DNA from: Shimia sagamensis
GTDB taxonomy: Bacteria; Pseudomonadota; Alphaproteobacteria; Rhodobacterales; Rhodobacteraceae
Direction: 5' to 3'
Assembly: GCF_900182745.1 (NCBI RefSeq)
Contig: NZ_FXTY01000002.1
Coordinates: 620,001-684,000, forward strand
DNA length: 64,000 nucleotides
The notes beneath the pieces were generated by a model. It had not been told where the DNA came from, made no database searches, and worked only from the letters and a program-made list of their open reading frames with translations. Shown piece by piece: positions 16,899 to 26,547 of this stretch. A program made the position numbers and the translations under genes. Numbering within the stretch: the first letter of the stretch is position 1; every line of letters starts with the position of its first letter.

Positions 16899-19189
16899 AC
16901 CCGGATCATCTCCGCTTCACGATCCGCCAACCGCCAAGCCTGATCCCGTCCGGCCTCATAAGGCTTGGGCCAGATCGCATGGCGGTCACCAATCCGCGCC
17001 GCCTCGTGATGGGTCCAATACGGGTCGGCCAGATGCGGACGACCGACAGCCACCAGATCAGCCCGTCCTGCAATCAGGATCGAATTGGCGTGATCGGCCT
17101 CGTAGATATTGCCCACCGCCATGGTGGGCATGCCCGCCTCGTTGCGAATGCGGTCGCTAAACGGCGTCTGGAACATGCGGCCATAGACTGGCTTGGCCTC
17201 AATGCTGGTCTGCCCCGCGCTCACGTCGATGATGTCTGCACCAGCGGCCCGGAAGGCTTTGGCAATTTCCACAGCCTCCTGCGGGGTCACGCCATCGTCC
17301 CCCACCCAGTCATTGGCTGAAATCCGCACCGACATAGGCTTGTGCGCGGGCCACACCGTCCGCATGGCCTCAAACACTTCCAGCGGATAGCGCAGGCGAT
17401 TTTCCAAACTGCCACCGTAGGCATCGTCGCGCTGATTGCTGACCGGTGAGATGAAGCTTGAGATCAGATAGCCATGCGCGGCGTGCAGCTCGATCATGTC
17501 AAAGCCCGCCCGCTCCGCCATTTCTGCTGCCGCCACAAACTGCGCTTTGATTGTGTCCAAATCGTCGCGCGACGCAGCGCGAGGCACGGCGTTGTTAGCG
17601 CTCCACGGGATCGCTGAAGCTGAGACCAGCTCCCAATTGGCGCCTTTCAACGGCGCATCCATGGTCTCCCAGCCAACTTGCGTGGAACCTTTGCGGCCCG
17701 AGTGCCCAATCTGACAACAGACCTTAGCTTCGGTTTCGCCATGCACAAAATCGGTCAACCGTCTCCACGCCGCCTCATGCTCGGGCGCATACAGCCCCGG
17801 ACAGCCCGGCGTGATCCGCCCCTCAGCGCTCACGCAGGTCATCTCGGTAAAGACCAGCCCCGCGCCGCCCTTGGCCCTTTCGCCATAGTGGATCAGATGC
17901 CAATCGGTTGGACAGCCATCCACCGCTTTGTACTGCGCCATCGGAGAGACCACGATGCGGTTGGCAAGGTCCATGTCGCGCATCTTATAAGGCGCAAACA
18001 TCGGCGCACGCACTGGCGCATCCGCAGGCGCCCCTGCCTGATCCTGAAACCATTTCTCCGCCCACTTCAGCCAATCCGCATCCCGCAACCGCAGGTTTTC
18101 ATGGCTGATCCGCTGGCTGCGCGTCAGCAGCGAATAGTTGAACTGCACCGGATCGAGATCCAGATAGCGTTCCACCTCCTCAAACCACTCCAGAGAGTTG
18201 CGCGCCGCCGATTGCAGGCGCAAAACGTCCAACCGCCGCTCGTCCTGATACCGCTCAAACGCACCTTCCATTGTTGGCTCTGTGTGCAGAAATTCAGCCA
18301 ATGCAATCGCGCTGTCAAACGCCAGCCTTGAACCGGACCCAATCGAGAAATGCGCCGTGGCGGAGGCGTCCCCTAGCAGCACTACATTCTCATGATGCCA
18401 CTTCTCACAGAGTACCCGCGGGAAATTCATAAACACCGCAGAGCCACGCAAATGCGCCGCGTTGCTCATCAGATCGTGCCCACCAAGATGGTCAGCAAAC
18501 ACCACGCGGCATGTCTCGACAATTTCCTCTTTGGACATATTTTCGAAACCGAAGTTGTCCCAGGTCTCCTGTCCGCACTCCACGATGAAGGTCGCGGTCT
18601 CATCGTCAAACTGATAGACATGCGCCCAGATCCAGCCGTGCTGTGTCTTCTCAAAAATGAAGGTGAAAGCATCGTCAAATTTCTGATGCGTGCCGAGCCA
18701 GACAAATTTACACGCGCGCACATCGATTTCGGGCTTGAAGTGCTCCGCGTAAGTCTCTCTGACAACACTGTTTAAGCCATCACAGCCCACCACCAGATCA
18801 TACGCGGCGCGGATCGCCTCAACGTCGTCAAATTCGGTCTCAAACTTCAGTTCCACACCCAGCTCACGGGCGCGGTCTTGCAGCAAAAGCAGCATCTGCA
18901 TGCGGCCAATTCCGGCAAATCCATGCCCGCCGGACACCGTGCGCACACCGTCATGCACCACCGCAATATCATCCCAATAAGCAAAGTGATCGCGGATCAT
19001 CTGTGCCGATTTGGGATCATTGACCTGCAGGTTTTCCAGCGCATCATCGGACAGCACCACACCCCAGCCAAAGGTGTCACTGGCGCGATTGCGCTCGATT
19101 ACAGTGACCTCATGCGACGGGTCGCGCAGCTTCATCGAAATGGCAAAGTACAGCCCAGCTGGGCCTCCCCCCAAACACGCAACACGCAT
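16895..19189 (-). CDS. 2-aminobenzoyl-CoA monooxygenase/reductase (flavin monooxygenase-OYE fusion)
   Basis: A 764-residue two-domain flavoenzyme. Residues 1-370 form an FAD monooxygenase with the Rossmann [17 protein letters not shown] start and the [18 protein letters not shown] segment near residue 275. Residues 395-764 form an old-yellow-enzyme/NADH-dependent oxidoreductase domain ([44 protein letters not shown]). This fusion is the architecture of 2-aminobenzoyl-CoA monooxygenase/reductase and of proteins named salicylyl-CoA 5-hydroxylase. With kynureninase and the anthranilate-type ligase in the same operon, 2-aminobenzoyl-CoA is the better substrate call. The reaction hydroxylates and then reduces the ring, removing aromaticity. 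It is the first gene of the operon. Confidence 0.9.
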   Translation of the reverse strand: MRVACLGGGPAGLYFAISMKLRDPSHEVTVIERNRASDTFGWGVVLSDDALENLQVNDPKSAQMIRDHFAYWDDIAVVHDGVRTVSGGHGFAGIGRMQMLLLLQDRARELGVELKFETEFDDVEAIRAAYDLVVGCDGLNSVVRETYAEHFKPEIDVRACKFVWLGTHQKFDDAFTFIFEKTQHGWIWAHVYQFDDETATFIVECGQETWDNFGFENMSKEEIVETCRVVFADHLGGHDLMSNAAHLRGSAVFMNFPRVLCEKWHHENVVLLGDASATAHFSIGSGSRLAFDSAIALAEFLHTEPTMEGAFERYQDERRLDVLRLQSAARNSLEWFEEVERYLDLDPVQFNYSLLTRSQRISHENLRLRDADWLKWAEKWFQDQAGAPADAPVRAPMFAPYKMRDMDLANRIVVSPMAQYKAVDGCPTDWHLIHYGERAKGGAGLVFTEMTCVSAEGRITPGCPGLYAPEHEAAWRRLTDFVHGETEAKVCCQIGHSGRKGSTQVGWETMDAPLKGANWELVSASAIPWSANNAVPRAASRDDLDTIKAQFVAAAEMAERAGFDMIELHAAHGYLISSFISPVSNQRDDAYGGSLENRLRYPLEVFEAMRTVWPAHKPMSVRISANDWVGDDGVTPQEAVEIAKAFRAAGADIIDVSAGQTSIEAKPVYGRMFQTPFSDRIRNEAGMPTMAVGNIYEADHANSILIAGRADLVAVGRPHLADPYWTHHEAARIGDRHAIWPKPYEAGRDQAWRLADREAEMIRV

Positions 19190-19267
19190 ATCTTCCCTCC
19201 CTGACGAAGATCGCGGAGCCGCAAGCGCCCCGTCGTTGTCATTACGCTAGGATGAGTCGCAATTTAC

Positions 19268-19279
19268 TTCAAGCTTGAA
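19268..19279. promoter_or_regulatory. Perfect palindrome, probable MarR operator
   Basis: TTCAAGCTTGAA is a perfect 12-bp palindrome 79 bases upstream of the first gene of the anthranilate operon and 102 bases upstream of the divergent oxidoreductase. Operators of this form are typical of MarR regulators of aromatic-acid pathways, and the operon encodes a MarR protein. Confidence 0.6.
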
Positions 19280-19380
19280 ATTTCTAACCTGCGAATTTCT
19301 CACTACCCCTCTCGACGACGCCCATTGCACAACTCTTCAACCCGTGGTTCGATCGTGATGAGATTTTTATAGGACTCACC

Positions 19381-20463
19381 ATGACCCTTCCCCCCACAAT
19401 GAACGCCATGATCCTCACGGGGCACGGCGACACGGACAAATACGAATGGCACACAGATTGGCCTATGCCGGAAGCGGCCGCGGGTGAGGTGCTGGTCAGG
19501 GTGAAAGCCTGCGGCATGAACAACACCGACGTGAACACCCGCGCGGGGTGGTATTCCAAAGCGGTGACCGGCGCGACAGAGAACGCAACCGACGAAACCC
19601 CGGATGGCAACGATCCCAGTTGGGGAGGAAAACCACTTGCCTTCCCCCGCATTCAGGGTGCGGATATTTGCGGCAAAGTGGTGGCGGTGGGCGATGGGGT
19701 GGACGCCGCCCGCATTGGTGATCGCATCATCACCGATTGCTGGCTGCGCGACCCAAGTGACCTGACGGACAAAACCAAAACCGGCTATGTAGGTTCTGAA
19801 TGTGACGGTGGATTTGCGCAATATTGTGCGCTGCCGTCCCGCAATGCGTTGAAGGTCACAAGCGATCTGTCTGACGCCGAACTTGCGACCTTTTCCTGCT
19901 CCTATTCCACCGCCGAAGGCATGTTGACTCGCGCCAAGGTGACAGAGGCTGACACCGTACTGGTGCCCGGTGCCTCCGGAGGTGTGGGCGGGGCCTTGGT
20001 GCAACTCGCCAAACGCCGAGGCGCTCGGGTGATTGCCATGGCCAGCGAAGCAAAACACAACGACGTTGCCAAACTTGGAGCTGACCGCATCCTGCCCCGC
20101 GCTCCGGAAGACTTGCGCGCAACATTGGGTGGGGAGAAAATCACCGTGGTCGGTGATGTGGTGGGTGGTCCCTATTGGCCGACCCTGATCGACATACTGG
20201 AGCGCGGCGGTCGGTACACTTGCTCCGGCGCCATTGCCGGACCGATGGTGGATTTGGACCTGCGCACGTTCTATCTGCGCGACCTGACTTTCACCGGCTC
20301 CACCGTGATTGATTTGGAGGTCATGCCCAATCTGATCCGCTACATAGAGGCGGGTGAAATTCAACCGGCATTGGCCGCGAGCTTCCCATTACAGGAGCTG
20401 GTCGCCGCGCAAACAGCGTTCATTGCCAAACAGCACACCGGCAATATCGTGGTGGTGCCATAA
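19381..20463 (+). CDS. MDR-family alcohol dehydrogenase/quinone oxidoreductase-like protein
   Basis: A 360-residue medium-chain dehydrogenase/reductase. The N-terminal GroES-like domain has ACGMNNTDVNTRAGWYS with asparagine in place of the usual zinc cysteine, and an unusual insert (residues 60-85) before PRIQGADICGKVVAVG. The nucleotide-binding domain has VLVPGASGGVGGALVQLA near residue 197. Loss of the catalytic zinc ligand points to a quinone-oxidoreductase or reductase type of reaction. The start is directly at an ATG after a GGACTCACC stretch. It is divergent from the anthranilate operon and followed three bases later by a DUF1801 gene. The palindrome in the shared promoter region could regulate it as well. 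Confidence 0.8.
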   Translation: MTLPPTMNAMILTGHGDTDKYEWHTDWPMPEAAAGEVLVRVKACGMNNTDVNTRAGWYSKAVTGATENATDETPDGNDPSWGGKPLAFPRIQGADICGKVVAVGDGVDAARIGDRIITDCWLRDPSDLTDKTKTGYVGSECDGGFAQYCALPSRNALKVTSDLSDAELATFSCSYSTAEGMLTRAKVTEADTVLVPGASGGVGGALVQLAKRRGARVIAMASEAKHNDVAKLGADRILPRAPEDLRATLGGEKITVVGDVVGGPYWPTLIDILERGGRYTCSGAIAGPMVDLDLRTFYLRDLTFTGSTVIDLEVMPNLIRYIEAGEIQPALAASFPLQELVAAQTAFIAKQHTGNIVVVP

Positions 20464-20466
20464 GCC

Positions 20467-20853
20467 ATGAGTGTTGAGAGGTACATCAATGACGCGCCCG
20501 ACAACGCGCGCAGTGCACTGCGCCACTTACGCGACATCATTCGTGCCGCCGCCGAGGCCACGGATACCGCGCCGCTCACCGAAAACCTCAAATGGGGACA
20601 GCCAAGTTTTGCCCCCCAAAAACGCATGGGCACGCCGATCCGGCTAAGCTGGTCACAAAAATCTCCGGAACGTGTGGAGATGTTGGTGCATTGCCAGACG
20701 TCACTGGTGGAGGCCTGGCGACACAAGTTTGGCGATCTGTTTGACTACGACGGGACGCGCGCCGTGCACATAGACCTCGCGGCGCATTTGCCTGAAGAGG
20801 CGCTGCATATCATGGCAGTGATGGCCTTAACCTATCACAAAACCAAAGGCTGA
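20467..20853 (+). CDS. DUF1801-family protein
   Basis: A 128-residue small soluble protein of the DUF1801/YdhG type. Typical features are the early helix ARSALRHLRDIIRAAA, the TENLKWGQPSFAP segment near residue 38, and a hydrophobic core ending in a short basic tail. The fold is known but the biochemical role is not. It starts three bases after the MDR oxidoreductase stop, so they are probably co-transcribed. It ends one base before the stop of the convergent xdhC gene, so the two genes abut tail to tail. Confidence 0.85.
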   Translation: MSVERYINDAPDNARSALRHLRDIIRAAAEATDTAPLTENLKWGQPSFAPQKRMGTPIRLSWSQKSPERVEMLVHCQTSLVEAWRHKFGDLFDYDGTRAVHIDLAAHLPEEALHIMAVMALTYHKTKG

Positions 20854-20854
20854 A

Positions 20855-21682
20855 TTACTGCGTGGCCTCTTGCAATTGCGCAGCCGGCTCCGAGGTCAGG
20901 GCAGTCAGAACATCTGCCACCACCATGGCGGCTATCACCTCAGGACGTTTGTCTTTGCTACCACCTGCGCCAATTGGGCAATGCAACGCCGCTGCGCTCA
21001 AACCATCACATTCGCAGTGGGCAAAACGTTCAAACTTCACCCGCTTTGTAGCGGACCCAATCATGCCCACCCAACGCGCGTCAGTGCGGGCCAGCGCTTC
21101 AGATGTGAGCAGAAAATCCAACGCATGATCGTGAGTCAGCACAATGAAGGCACTGCCCGCCGGCGCGCCGCGCACGTCAGCTTCGGGCAGAGCGGTCAGG
21201 CGTTTTTCCACATTGGCCTGTGACAGGCCCAACTCCTCAGAGCGGCTGTCCACCAGCAGACAGCGCACCGGCAAATGTTGGAACAAGTCCGCCAGTGCCC
21301 GGCCAACATGACCCGCGCCAAACACATATACATGGGGAAGAGCGGCCTCTTGCGCTTCCACGTCAGCAACCAGTTTTGCACGGGCCACCCTGTCCATTTC
21401 GGAAAGCGTGATTTCCACACGACCACCACAGCACTGACCAATCTCCGGCCCCAGCGGCACATCCATGAAGCCTGATGTTTGACCTAATTTCAGCAGCTTA
21501 CGCGCCTCATCTAATGCCATGTATTCAAGCTGTCCGCCGCCAATGGTGCCAACCATTGCCGACGCAGACGCAACCATCACAGCGCCTTCTTCACGTGGAG
21601 AGCTGCCGCGCACGCGGGTGATTTCCACCCGCATGGCCCGCTCTTCGCGCTCCAGAAACCCTATGAGGTCCGCGGCTTTCAT
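20855..21682 (-). CDS. xdhC: Xanthine dehydrogenase accessory protein
   Basis: A 275-residue XdhC protein, a chaperone that delivers sulfurated molybdenum cofactor to xanthine dehydrogenase. Features are RGSSPREEGAVMVA near residue 23, GTIGGGQLEYMALDEARKLL near residue 45, the QCCGGRVEI segment near residue 84 with the paired cysteines, and the Rossmann motif VYVFGAGHVGRALADL near residue 117. The ATG at 21682 overlaps the xdhB stop (ATGA); a longer frame upstream lies inside xdhB and is rejected. It is the last gene of the xdhABC operon and is convergent with the DUF1801 gene. Confidence 0.93.
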   Translation of the reverse strand: MKAADLIGFLEREERAMRVEITRVRGSSPREEGAVMVASASAMVGTIGGGQLEYMALDEARKLLKLGQTSGFMDVPLGPEIGQCCGGRVEITLSEMDRVARAKLVADVEAQEAALPHVYVFGAGHVGRALADLFQHLPVRCLLVDSRSEELGLSQANVEKRLTALPEADVRGAPAGSAFIVLTHDHALDFLLTSEALARTDARWVGMIGSATKRVKFERFAHCECDGLSAAALHCPIGAGGSKDKRPEVIAAMVVADVLTALTSEPAAQLQEATQ

Positions 21683-23991
21683 CCGCGCAGGCGCTCTATC
21701 GCCATCAGCACACATTCCGGTGTGGCTGGCGCGTCCAGACGCGGACATTCGGCGTAATCCGCTACCGAGGCCACAGCCATGCCAAGTGCCTCAAAAACAC
21801 AGATTGGCAGCATAAACGGCGGCTCGCCCACCGCCTTGGAGCGTTTGATAGTCAATTCTCGGTTTTCCGACCAATCGGCCAGATTGACGTTGAATTCACG
21901 CGGCACATCCCCCGCCAGCGGGATTTTGTAGGTGCTGGGCGCATGGGTGCGCAGCTGGCCTTTGTCGTCCCATTTGAGCTCTTCGGTGGTCAGCCAACCC
22001 ATGCCCTGAACAAACGCCCCTTCAACCTGACCTTTGTCCAAAACAGGGTTTAGCGACTTGCCGACATCATGCAGCACATCCGCCCGATCCACGGCGTATT
22101 CACCGGTCAGCGTGTCCACGGAGACTTCGGCCACCGCGGCCCCATAAGCGTAATAATAGAACGGGCGGCCCCGGCCTTTTTCGCGGTCCCAGTGGATTTT
22201 CGGCGTCTTGTAGAACCCAGCGGCCCACAGCTGAACGCGCGACATATAGGCTTGTTTGATAAACTCCCCAAAGGTGAAGGTCTGATCGCCCACATGCACC
22301 TGGTTTGGGCCAAACTCAACCAACAGCGCTTCCACATCAAAGTGGTCACAGGCCCAACGCACCAAGCGCTCTTTGATCTGCTCACAGGCATTCAGCGCCG
22401 CCATCCCGTTAAGATCGGTGCCGGAACTCGCCGCTGTGGCGGAGGTGTTGGGCACTTTTTCAGTGGTGGTCTTGGTGATCTTGATGGTGTCAAAATCCAC
22501 CTGAAACGCTTCGGCCACAACCTGAGCAATTTTGGTGTTGAGCCCCTGCCCCATCTCGGTGCCGCCATGGTTCAACATGATGGAGCCGTCATTGTAGATG
22601 TGCACCAGTGCGCCCGCCTGATTGTACCAGGTGGCGGTGAAGCTGATCCCGAATTTCACTGGCGTGAGCGAGAGACCTTTGCGGATGATGCCGCCTTTGG
22701 CGTTGTGCTCCAGCACAGCCTTGCGACGTGCCTGATAGTCGGAGGTTTGCTCCAGTTCTTCCACAAGACGCGGCATGACATTGTCTTCGACGGTCTGGTG
22801 GTACGGCGTCACATTGCGATCAGTATCGCCGTAGAAGTTCGCCTTACGCACCTCAAGCGGGTCTTTGCCAAGCTTATAGGCAATCTCTTCCATCATGCGC
22901 TCGGCCGCGACCACACCCTGCGGGCCACCAAAGCCCCGGAAAGCGGTGTTGGACACCGTGTTGGTTTTCATCGGGCGGCTTTGTAGTTTTACATGCGGGT
23001 AGAAATAGGCGTTGTCCGCATGGAACAGCGCCCGGTCGGTCACCGGACCCGACAAGTCCGACGTCCAGCCACAGCGGGCAGCAAACGTGTTGTCCACCGC
23101 CTGGATTTGGCCGTCATCATCAAACGCCACATCGTAGTCGACCACAAAGTCATGCCGCTTGCCGGTGGTTTCCATGTCCTGGTCGCGGTCCGGGCGGATT
23201 TTCACCGCGCGCTGCCATTTCTTTGCAGCCATGGCCGCCACGGCGCAGAACTGGTTCATCTGGCTCTCTTTGCCACCAAACCCGCCGCCCATGCGGCGCA
23301 CATTCACCACCACGGCGTTGGACGGCACACCCAACACATGCGCCACCATATGCTGCGCCTCGCTTGGGTGCTGGGTGGAGGAATGCACAATCACATCGTC
23401 GTCTTCGCCGGGCATGGCAAAGGCGATGTGACCTTCCAGATACATGTGATCCTGACCACCAATGCGCATCTGGCCTTGGATACGATGGGCTGCAGCGGCC
23501 TGCCCTTCGGCCACATCGCCACGTTTCAACGTCATGGGCGGAGTCACATGCGGATAGCCTTTGGCCACGGCCTCATCCGCCTCGATCACATGCTCAAGCT
23601 GAGTGTAGTCGATCTTGGCCAGTTCCACGGCCCGACGGGCAATGTCCCGGCTTTCGGCAACCACCGCAAAAAGCACCTGCCCCCAGAACTCGACTTTCTC
23701 GGTGGCAAACAGCGGCTCGTCATGACGGCCTGTGGGGCTCACGTCATTCACGCCGGGCACGTCCTCAGCGGTCAGCACACCCACCACGCCAGGCGCCGCG
23801 CGCACGGCGGAGAGGTCCATGGAATTGATCGTCGCGTGAGCCACCTTGGCGGTGCCAAAGTAGGCATGCAGTGTACCAATTGGCTCGGCAATGTCGTCGC
23901 AGTAGTCGGCCGCGCCGGAGACATGTTTGATCGCGCTGTCGTGGATCAGATCGGTGTGGGCAGCGCCGCGAATGGAGACGGTTTGTTTCAT
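21679..23991 (-). CDS. xdhB: Xanthine dehydrogenase, molybdopterin-binding subunit
   Basis: A 770-residue molybdenum hydroxylase large subunit that oxidises hypoxanthine and xanthine to uric acid in purine breakdown. Signatures are the VRRMGGGFGGKESQ segment near residue 230, the FRGFGGPQG segment near residue 345, and the KAVGEPPFML segment near residue 725 containing the catalytic-type glutamate. The early part has the AKVAHATINSMDLSAVRAAPGV cofactor-domain pattern. It follows xdhA by 11 bases and overlaps xdhC. Activity also needs the iron-sulfur/FAD subunit and XdhC, both present next to it. Confidence 0.95.
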   Translation of the reverse strand: MKQTVSIRGAAHTDLIHDSAIKHVSGAADYCDDIAEPIGTLHAYFGTAKVAHATINSMDLSAVRAAPGVVGVLTAEDVPGVNDVSPTGRHDEPLFATEKVEFWGQVLFAVVAESRDIARRAVELAKIDYTQLEHVIEADEAVAKGYPHVTPPMTLKRGDVAEGQAAAAHRIQGQMRIGGQDHMYLEGHIAFAMPGEDDDVIVHSSTQHPSEAQHMVAHVLGVPSNAVVVNVRRMGGGFGGKESQMNQFCAVAAMAAKKWQRAVKIRPDRDQDMETTGKRHDFVVDYDVAFDDDGQIQAVDNTFAARCGWTSDLSGPVTDRALFHADNAYFYPHVKLQSRPMKTNTVSNTAFRGFGGPQGVVAAERMMEEIAYKLGKDPLEVRKANFYGDTDRNVTPYHQTVEDNVMPRLVEELEQTSDYQARRKAVLEHNAKGGIIRKGLSLTPVKFGISFTATWYNQAGALVHIYNDGSIMLNHGGTEMGQGLNTKIAQVVAEAFQVDFDTIKITKTTTEKVPNTSATAASSGTDLNGMAALNACEQIKERLVRWACDHFDVEALLVEFGPNQVHVGDQTFTFGEFIKQAYMSRVQLWAAGFYKTPKIHWDREKGRGRPFYYYAYGAAVAEVSVDTLTGEYAVDRADVLHDVGKSLNPVLDKGQVEGAFVQGMGWLTTEELKWDDKGQLRTHAPSTYKIPLAGDVPREFNVNLADWSENRELTIKRSKAVGEPPFMLPICVFEALGMAVASVADYAECPRLDAPATPECVLMAIERLRG

Positions 23992-24002
23992 TCTATTTCT
24001 CC

Positions 24003-25454
24003 TTACGCGCTGGCCAGGCGGGCGGTGTCGCCATTGGTTTCATGCCAGAAACGGCGGAACAGGTTTTGCGCGACTTTCATGCGGTAATCCGAGCTGGCAC
24101 GCATGTCTGTCAGCGGCTGGAAATCTTCAGGCAACTTGTCTGCAGCGGCTGCCAAAGTGGCTTCGCTCCACGGCTGCCCGACCAGTGCGGCCTCAGCGGC
24201 GGCGGCACGTTTCGGCGTGGCGGCCATGCCCCCAAAGGCCAGCACGGCTGCGGTGATCATACCATTTTCGACCTGTACCGTCATGCCCACCGCCAAGGAG
24301 GAGATGTCCTCATCCCGCCGTTTGGAAATTTTGTACGCCGCATGATAGCCTGTGGAGACACGCGGAATGGTGATGCTTTCGACAAACTCGCCGGCGGCAC
24401 GATCCTGTTTGCCGTAAGCGATAAAGAACTCTTCCAGCGGCAATACGCGACGGGTGTCCCCTTTGCGCAGCGTGATGCAGGCCCCAAGTGCAATCAACAC
24501 CGGTGGCGTGTCGCCAATCGGGGAGCCATTGGCGATGTTGCCCCCTACCGTACCCATATTGCGCACCTGCCATCCGGCAATGCGGTCCCAGTACTCGCTT
24601 AAGTGCGGATAGTGCTGTGCAATCACATCCTGTGCTTCGGTGTAGGTCACGCCCGCGCCCATGGTCACAGCATCTTCGGTGACGGCAATCTCTTTGAGGC
24701 CGTCCAACTGGCCGATGAATACCGCTGGAGACAGTTGCTTGAGAAACTTGGTCACCCAGAGCCCGACATCGGTCGAACCCGCAACAATTGTGGCAGTGGG
24801 TTCAGTTTCAAGAATGCGGGCAAGGTCATCCACGTCCGCTGGCAGGATGGCGCGGCTGTCGCCTTTGGCAACCTCCACACGTTTGCCATCACGCAGGCTG
24901 CTAAGCGCGGCCACAACGCTGTCGCGCTCGGTTGTCAGATGTTCGGCCGAAGGCGTGCCAAAATTAGTCACCTCCTGCGCGGCACGGATGATGGGCGCAT
25001 ACCCAGTGCAGCGACACAGGTTGCCCTGCAATGCGGTCTCCACCTGCTTCACCGTTGGATGTTCATGCTGCATCCAGAGCGCGTAAAGCGACATCACAAT
25101 GCCCGGTGTGCAAAAGCCACATTGGCTGCCGTGGTGCTCGACCATCGCCTGTTGCACCGCAGACAACCGTCCATTTGGCCCACCAAGGTACTCAATGGTG
25201 ACCACATGGCAGCCGTCCAAAGACGCCAAAAACCGGATACAAGCATTCACAGGCTCATACACCAATCCGCCGTCCGTCAGCCGTCCAACCATGACGGTAC
25301 AGGCGCCGCAATCACCTTCGGCGCAACCCTCTTTTGAGCCGGTAAGTCGCTGATCTATGCGCAAAAAGTCTAGGAGCGTGCCGTCTGCTCCCACATCTGA
25401 AAGCGCGACGTTGCGCCCGTTGAGTAAAAAACGAATTTCGCTGCGGTGCTGCAT
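24003..25454 (-). CDS. xdhA: Xanthine dehydrogenase, iron-sulfur/FAD subunit
   Basis: A 483-residue subunit carrying electrons from the molybdenum centre to NAD. The N-terminal ferredoxin domain has EGCAEGDCGACTVMV near residue 42 and the second cluster domain has QCGFCTPGIVM near residue 110 and GNLCRCTGYAPI near residue 143, giving eight cysteines for two [2Fe-2S] clusters. Residues 205-480 are the FAD domain (IVAGSTDVGLWVTK and GTVGGNIANGSPIGD). It is the first gene of xdhABC, divergent from a LysR regulator at 25621 with a symmetric site between them. Confidence 0.95.
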   Translation of the reverse strand: MQHRSEIRFLLNGRNVALSDVGADGTLLDFLRIDQRLTGSKEGCAEGDCGACTVMVGRLTDGGLVYEPVNACIRFLASLDGCHVVTIEYLGGPNGRLSAVQQAMVEHHGSQCGFCTPGIVMSLYALWMQHEHPTVKQVETALQGNLCRCTGYAPIIRAAQEVTNFGTPSAEHLTTERDSVVAALSSLRDGKRVEVAKGDSRAILPADVDDLARILETEPTATIVAGSTDVGLWVTKFLKQLSPAVFIGQLDGLKEIAVTEDAVTMGAGVTYTEAQDVIAQHYPHLSEYWDRIAGWQVRNMGTVGGNIANGSPIGDTPPVLIALGACITLRKGDTRRVLPLEEFFIAYGKQDRAAGEFVESITIPRVSTGYHAAYKISKRRDEDISSLAVGMTVQVENGMITAAVLAFGGMAATPKRAAAAEAALVGQPWSEATLAAAADKLPEDFQPLTDMRASSDYRMKVAQNLFRRFWHETNGDTARLASA

Positions 25455-25547
25455 CCTGACCTCTTGCTGGGACTCGGCACGGAAATGGCCTTAGCCCACT
25501 GTACCTTTGCACTAGCCTTCAATGAAACGAGGGTTTTGGCAAATCTA

Positions 25548-25566
25548 TTTCAACGATTTATTGAAA
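25548..25566. promoter_or_regulatory. Inverted repeat, probable LysR operator
   Basis: TTTCAA and TTGAAA form a perfect 6-bp inverted repeat with a 7-base A/T-rich spacer in the 166-bp gap between divergent xdhA and lysR-type genes. This matches the general shape of LysR recognition boxes. It lies 55 bases upstream of the regulator start; a nearby TTCAATGAA at 25518-25526 may be a second half-site. Confidence 0.45.
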
Positions 25567-25620
25567 ATCAAATTCCCAAACCCGCGCTATTGAGGCACAA
25601 TCCCTTAAGGAGGCACTCTC

Positions 25621-26526
25621 ATGCCCTATCTGGAAAGCCTGCGAGTCTTTGTGCGTGTGGTGGAGCTTGGCTCGATCACCTCCGGCGGCCGCGATCTGCG
25701 CCTGACCCCGGCTGTGGCCTCCAACCGCGTGAAAGAACTGGAAGGCCGGCTTGGTGTGCGCCTGTTCAATCGCACCACCCGCAACCTGTCTCCAACTGAG
25801 GTGGGCAAGGTGTTTTATGATCACGCCCGCAAGGTGATTGAAACGCTGGATGAGGCTGAGGCCGTGGTGGCCGGGTTTTCCGACAAGCCGCGCGGCACCA
25901 TTCGCGTGACAGCCCCCTTGGGCGTTGGGCGCCGGATTGTCGCGCCGCTGATCCCTGCCTTCGCTGACAAATACCCCAATGTCGATGTGCAGCTGCGCCT
26001 GTCGGACCGCAAAGTCGACCTGTTTGAGGACGGTTTGGACGTGGCCTTTGTGCTGGGGGAATTAAAAGACAGCAATCTCAAGCTGCGCAAAATTGCCGAT
26101 TGTGATCGCGTGTTGGTGGCCGCGCCGGAGTATCTGGAGGTGCATGGCACACCGCAGACACCTGACGACCTTTTGGGAGATCACAATTGCCTGCTGCTGC
26201 GTTTCCCACGCAGCCCCGAGTACTACTGGACGCTTCAAACCGACACTGGACTGCGCAAAATCGAGGCCAAAGGTCGGTATGATGCGGACGACGGTGATGT
26301 GCTGACCCAATGGGCGCTGGAAGGTGCAGGCATTGCCAACAAACCTCGTTTTGACGTCGCCCAGCACCTGAAAAGTGGCGCGCTGGTGGAAATTCTGGCT
26401 GACACACCGCCCCTGCCCGCGTCCTTTGGATGTCTGTATCCACACCGCAAATTGCAGGACCCAAAAATCCGCCTGTTTGTGGATTTTGTTGCCACCGAAA
26501 GTCGCCAGCGCATCGCGCAACTGTAG
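25621..26526 (+). CDS. LysR-family transcriptional regulator
   Basis: A 301-residue LysR regulator. Residues 1-60 are the winged helix-turn-helix (LESLRVFVRVVELGSITSGG, RVKELEGRLGVRLFNRTTRN) and the remainder is the periplasmic-binding-like effector domain (IRVTAPLGVGRRIVAPLIPA near residue 97, and an NKPRFDVAQHLKSGALVEIL segment). An AAGGAGG site lies just before the ATG. It is divergent from xdhABC and is a good candidate for its regulator, though roseobacters carry many similar LysR genes. Its stop is 21 bases from the end of the convergent HNOBA-GGDEF gene. Confidence 0.92.
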   Translation: MPYLESLRVFVRVVELGSITSGGRDLRLTPAVASNRVKELEGRLGVRLFNRTTRNLSPTEVGKVFYDHARKVIETLDEAEAVVAGFSDKPRGTIRVTAPLGVGRRIVAPLIPAFADKYPNVDVQLRLSDRKVDLFEDGLDVAFVLGELKDSNLKLRKIADCDRVLVAAPEYLEVHGTPQTPDDLLGDHNCLLLRFPRSPEYYWTLQTDTGLRKIEAKGRYDADDGDVLTQWALEGAGIANKPRFDVAQHLKSGALVEILADTPPLPASFGCLYPHRKLQDPKIRLFVDFVATESRQRIAQL

Positions 26527-26547
26527 CACCGCGCAGGCACAGGCGCG

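Noticed and set aside
19330-19360. GGTTCGATC resembling a tRNA T-loop
   Set aside because: No acceptor, D or anticodon stems can be formed around it, so no tRNA is called.
19303-20364. 353-codon open frame on the minus strand
   Set aside because: It lies antisense to the MDR oxidoreductase, its translation is rich in His, Gly and Arg with no family pattern, and the plus-strand gene has clear motifs.
22069-24087. Two long plus-strand open frames of 305 and 364 codons
   Set aside because: Antisense shadows of xdhB; high GC at third positions keeps the opposite frame open. No protein family is visible.
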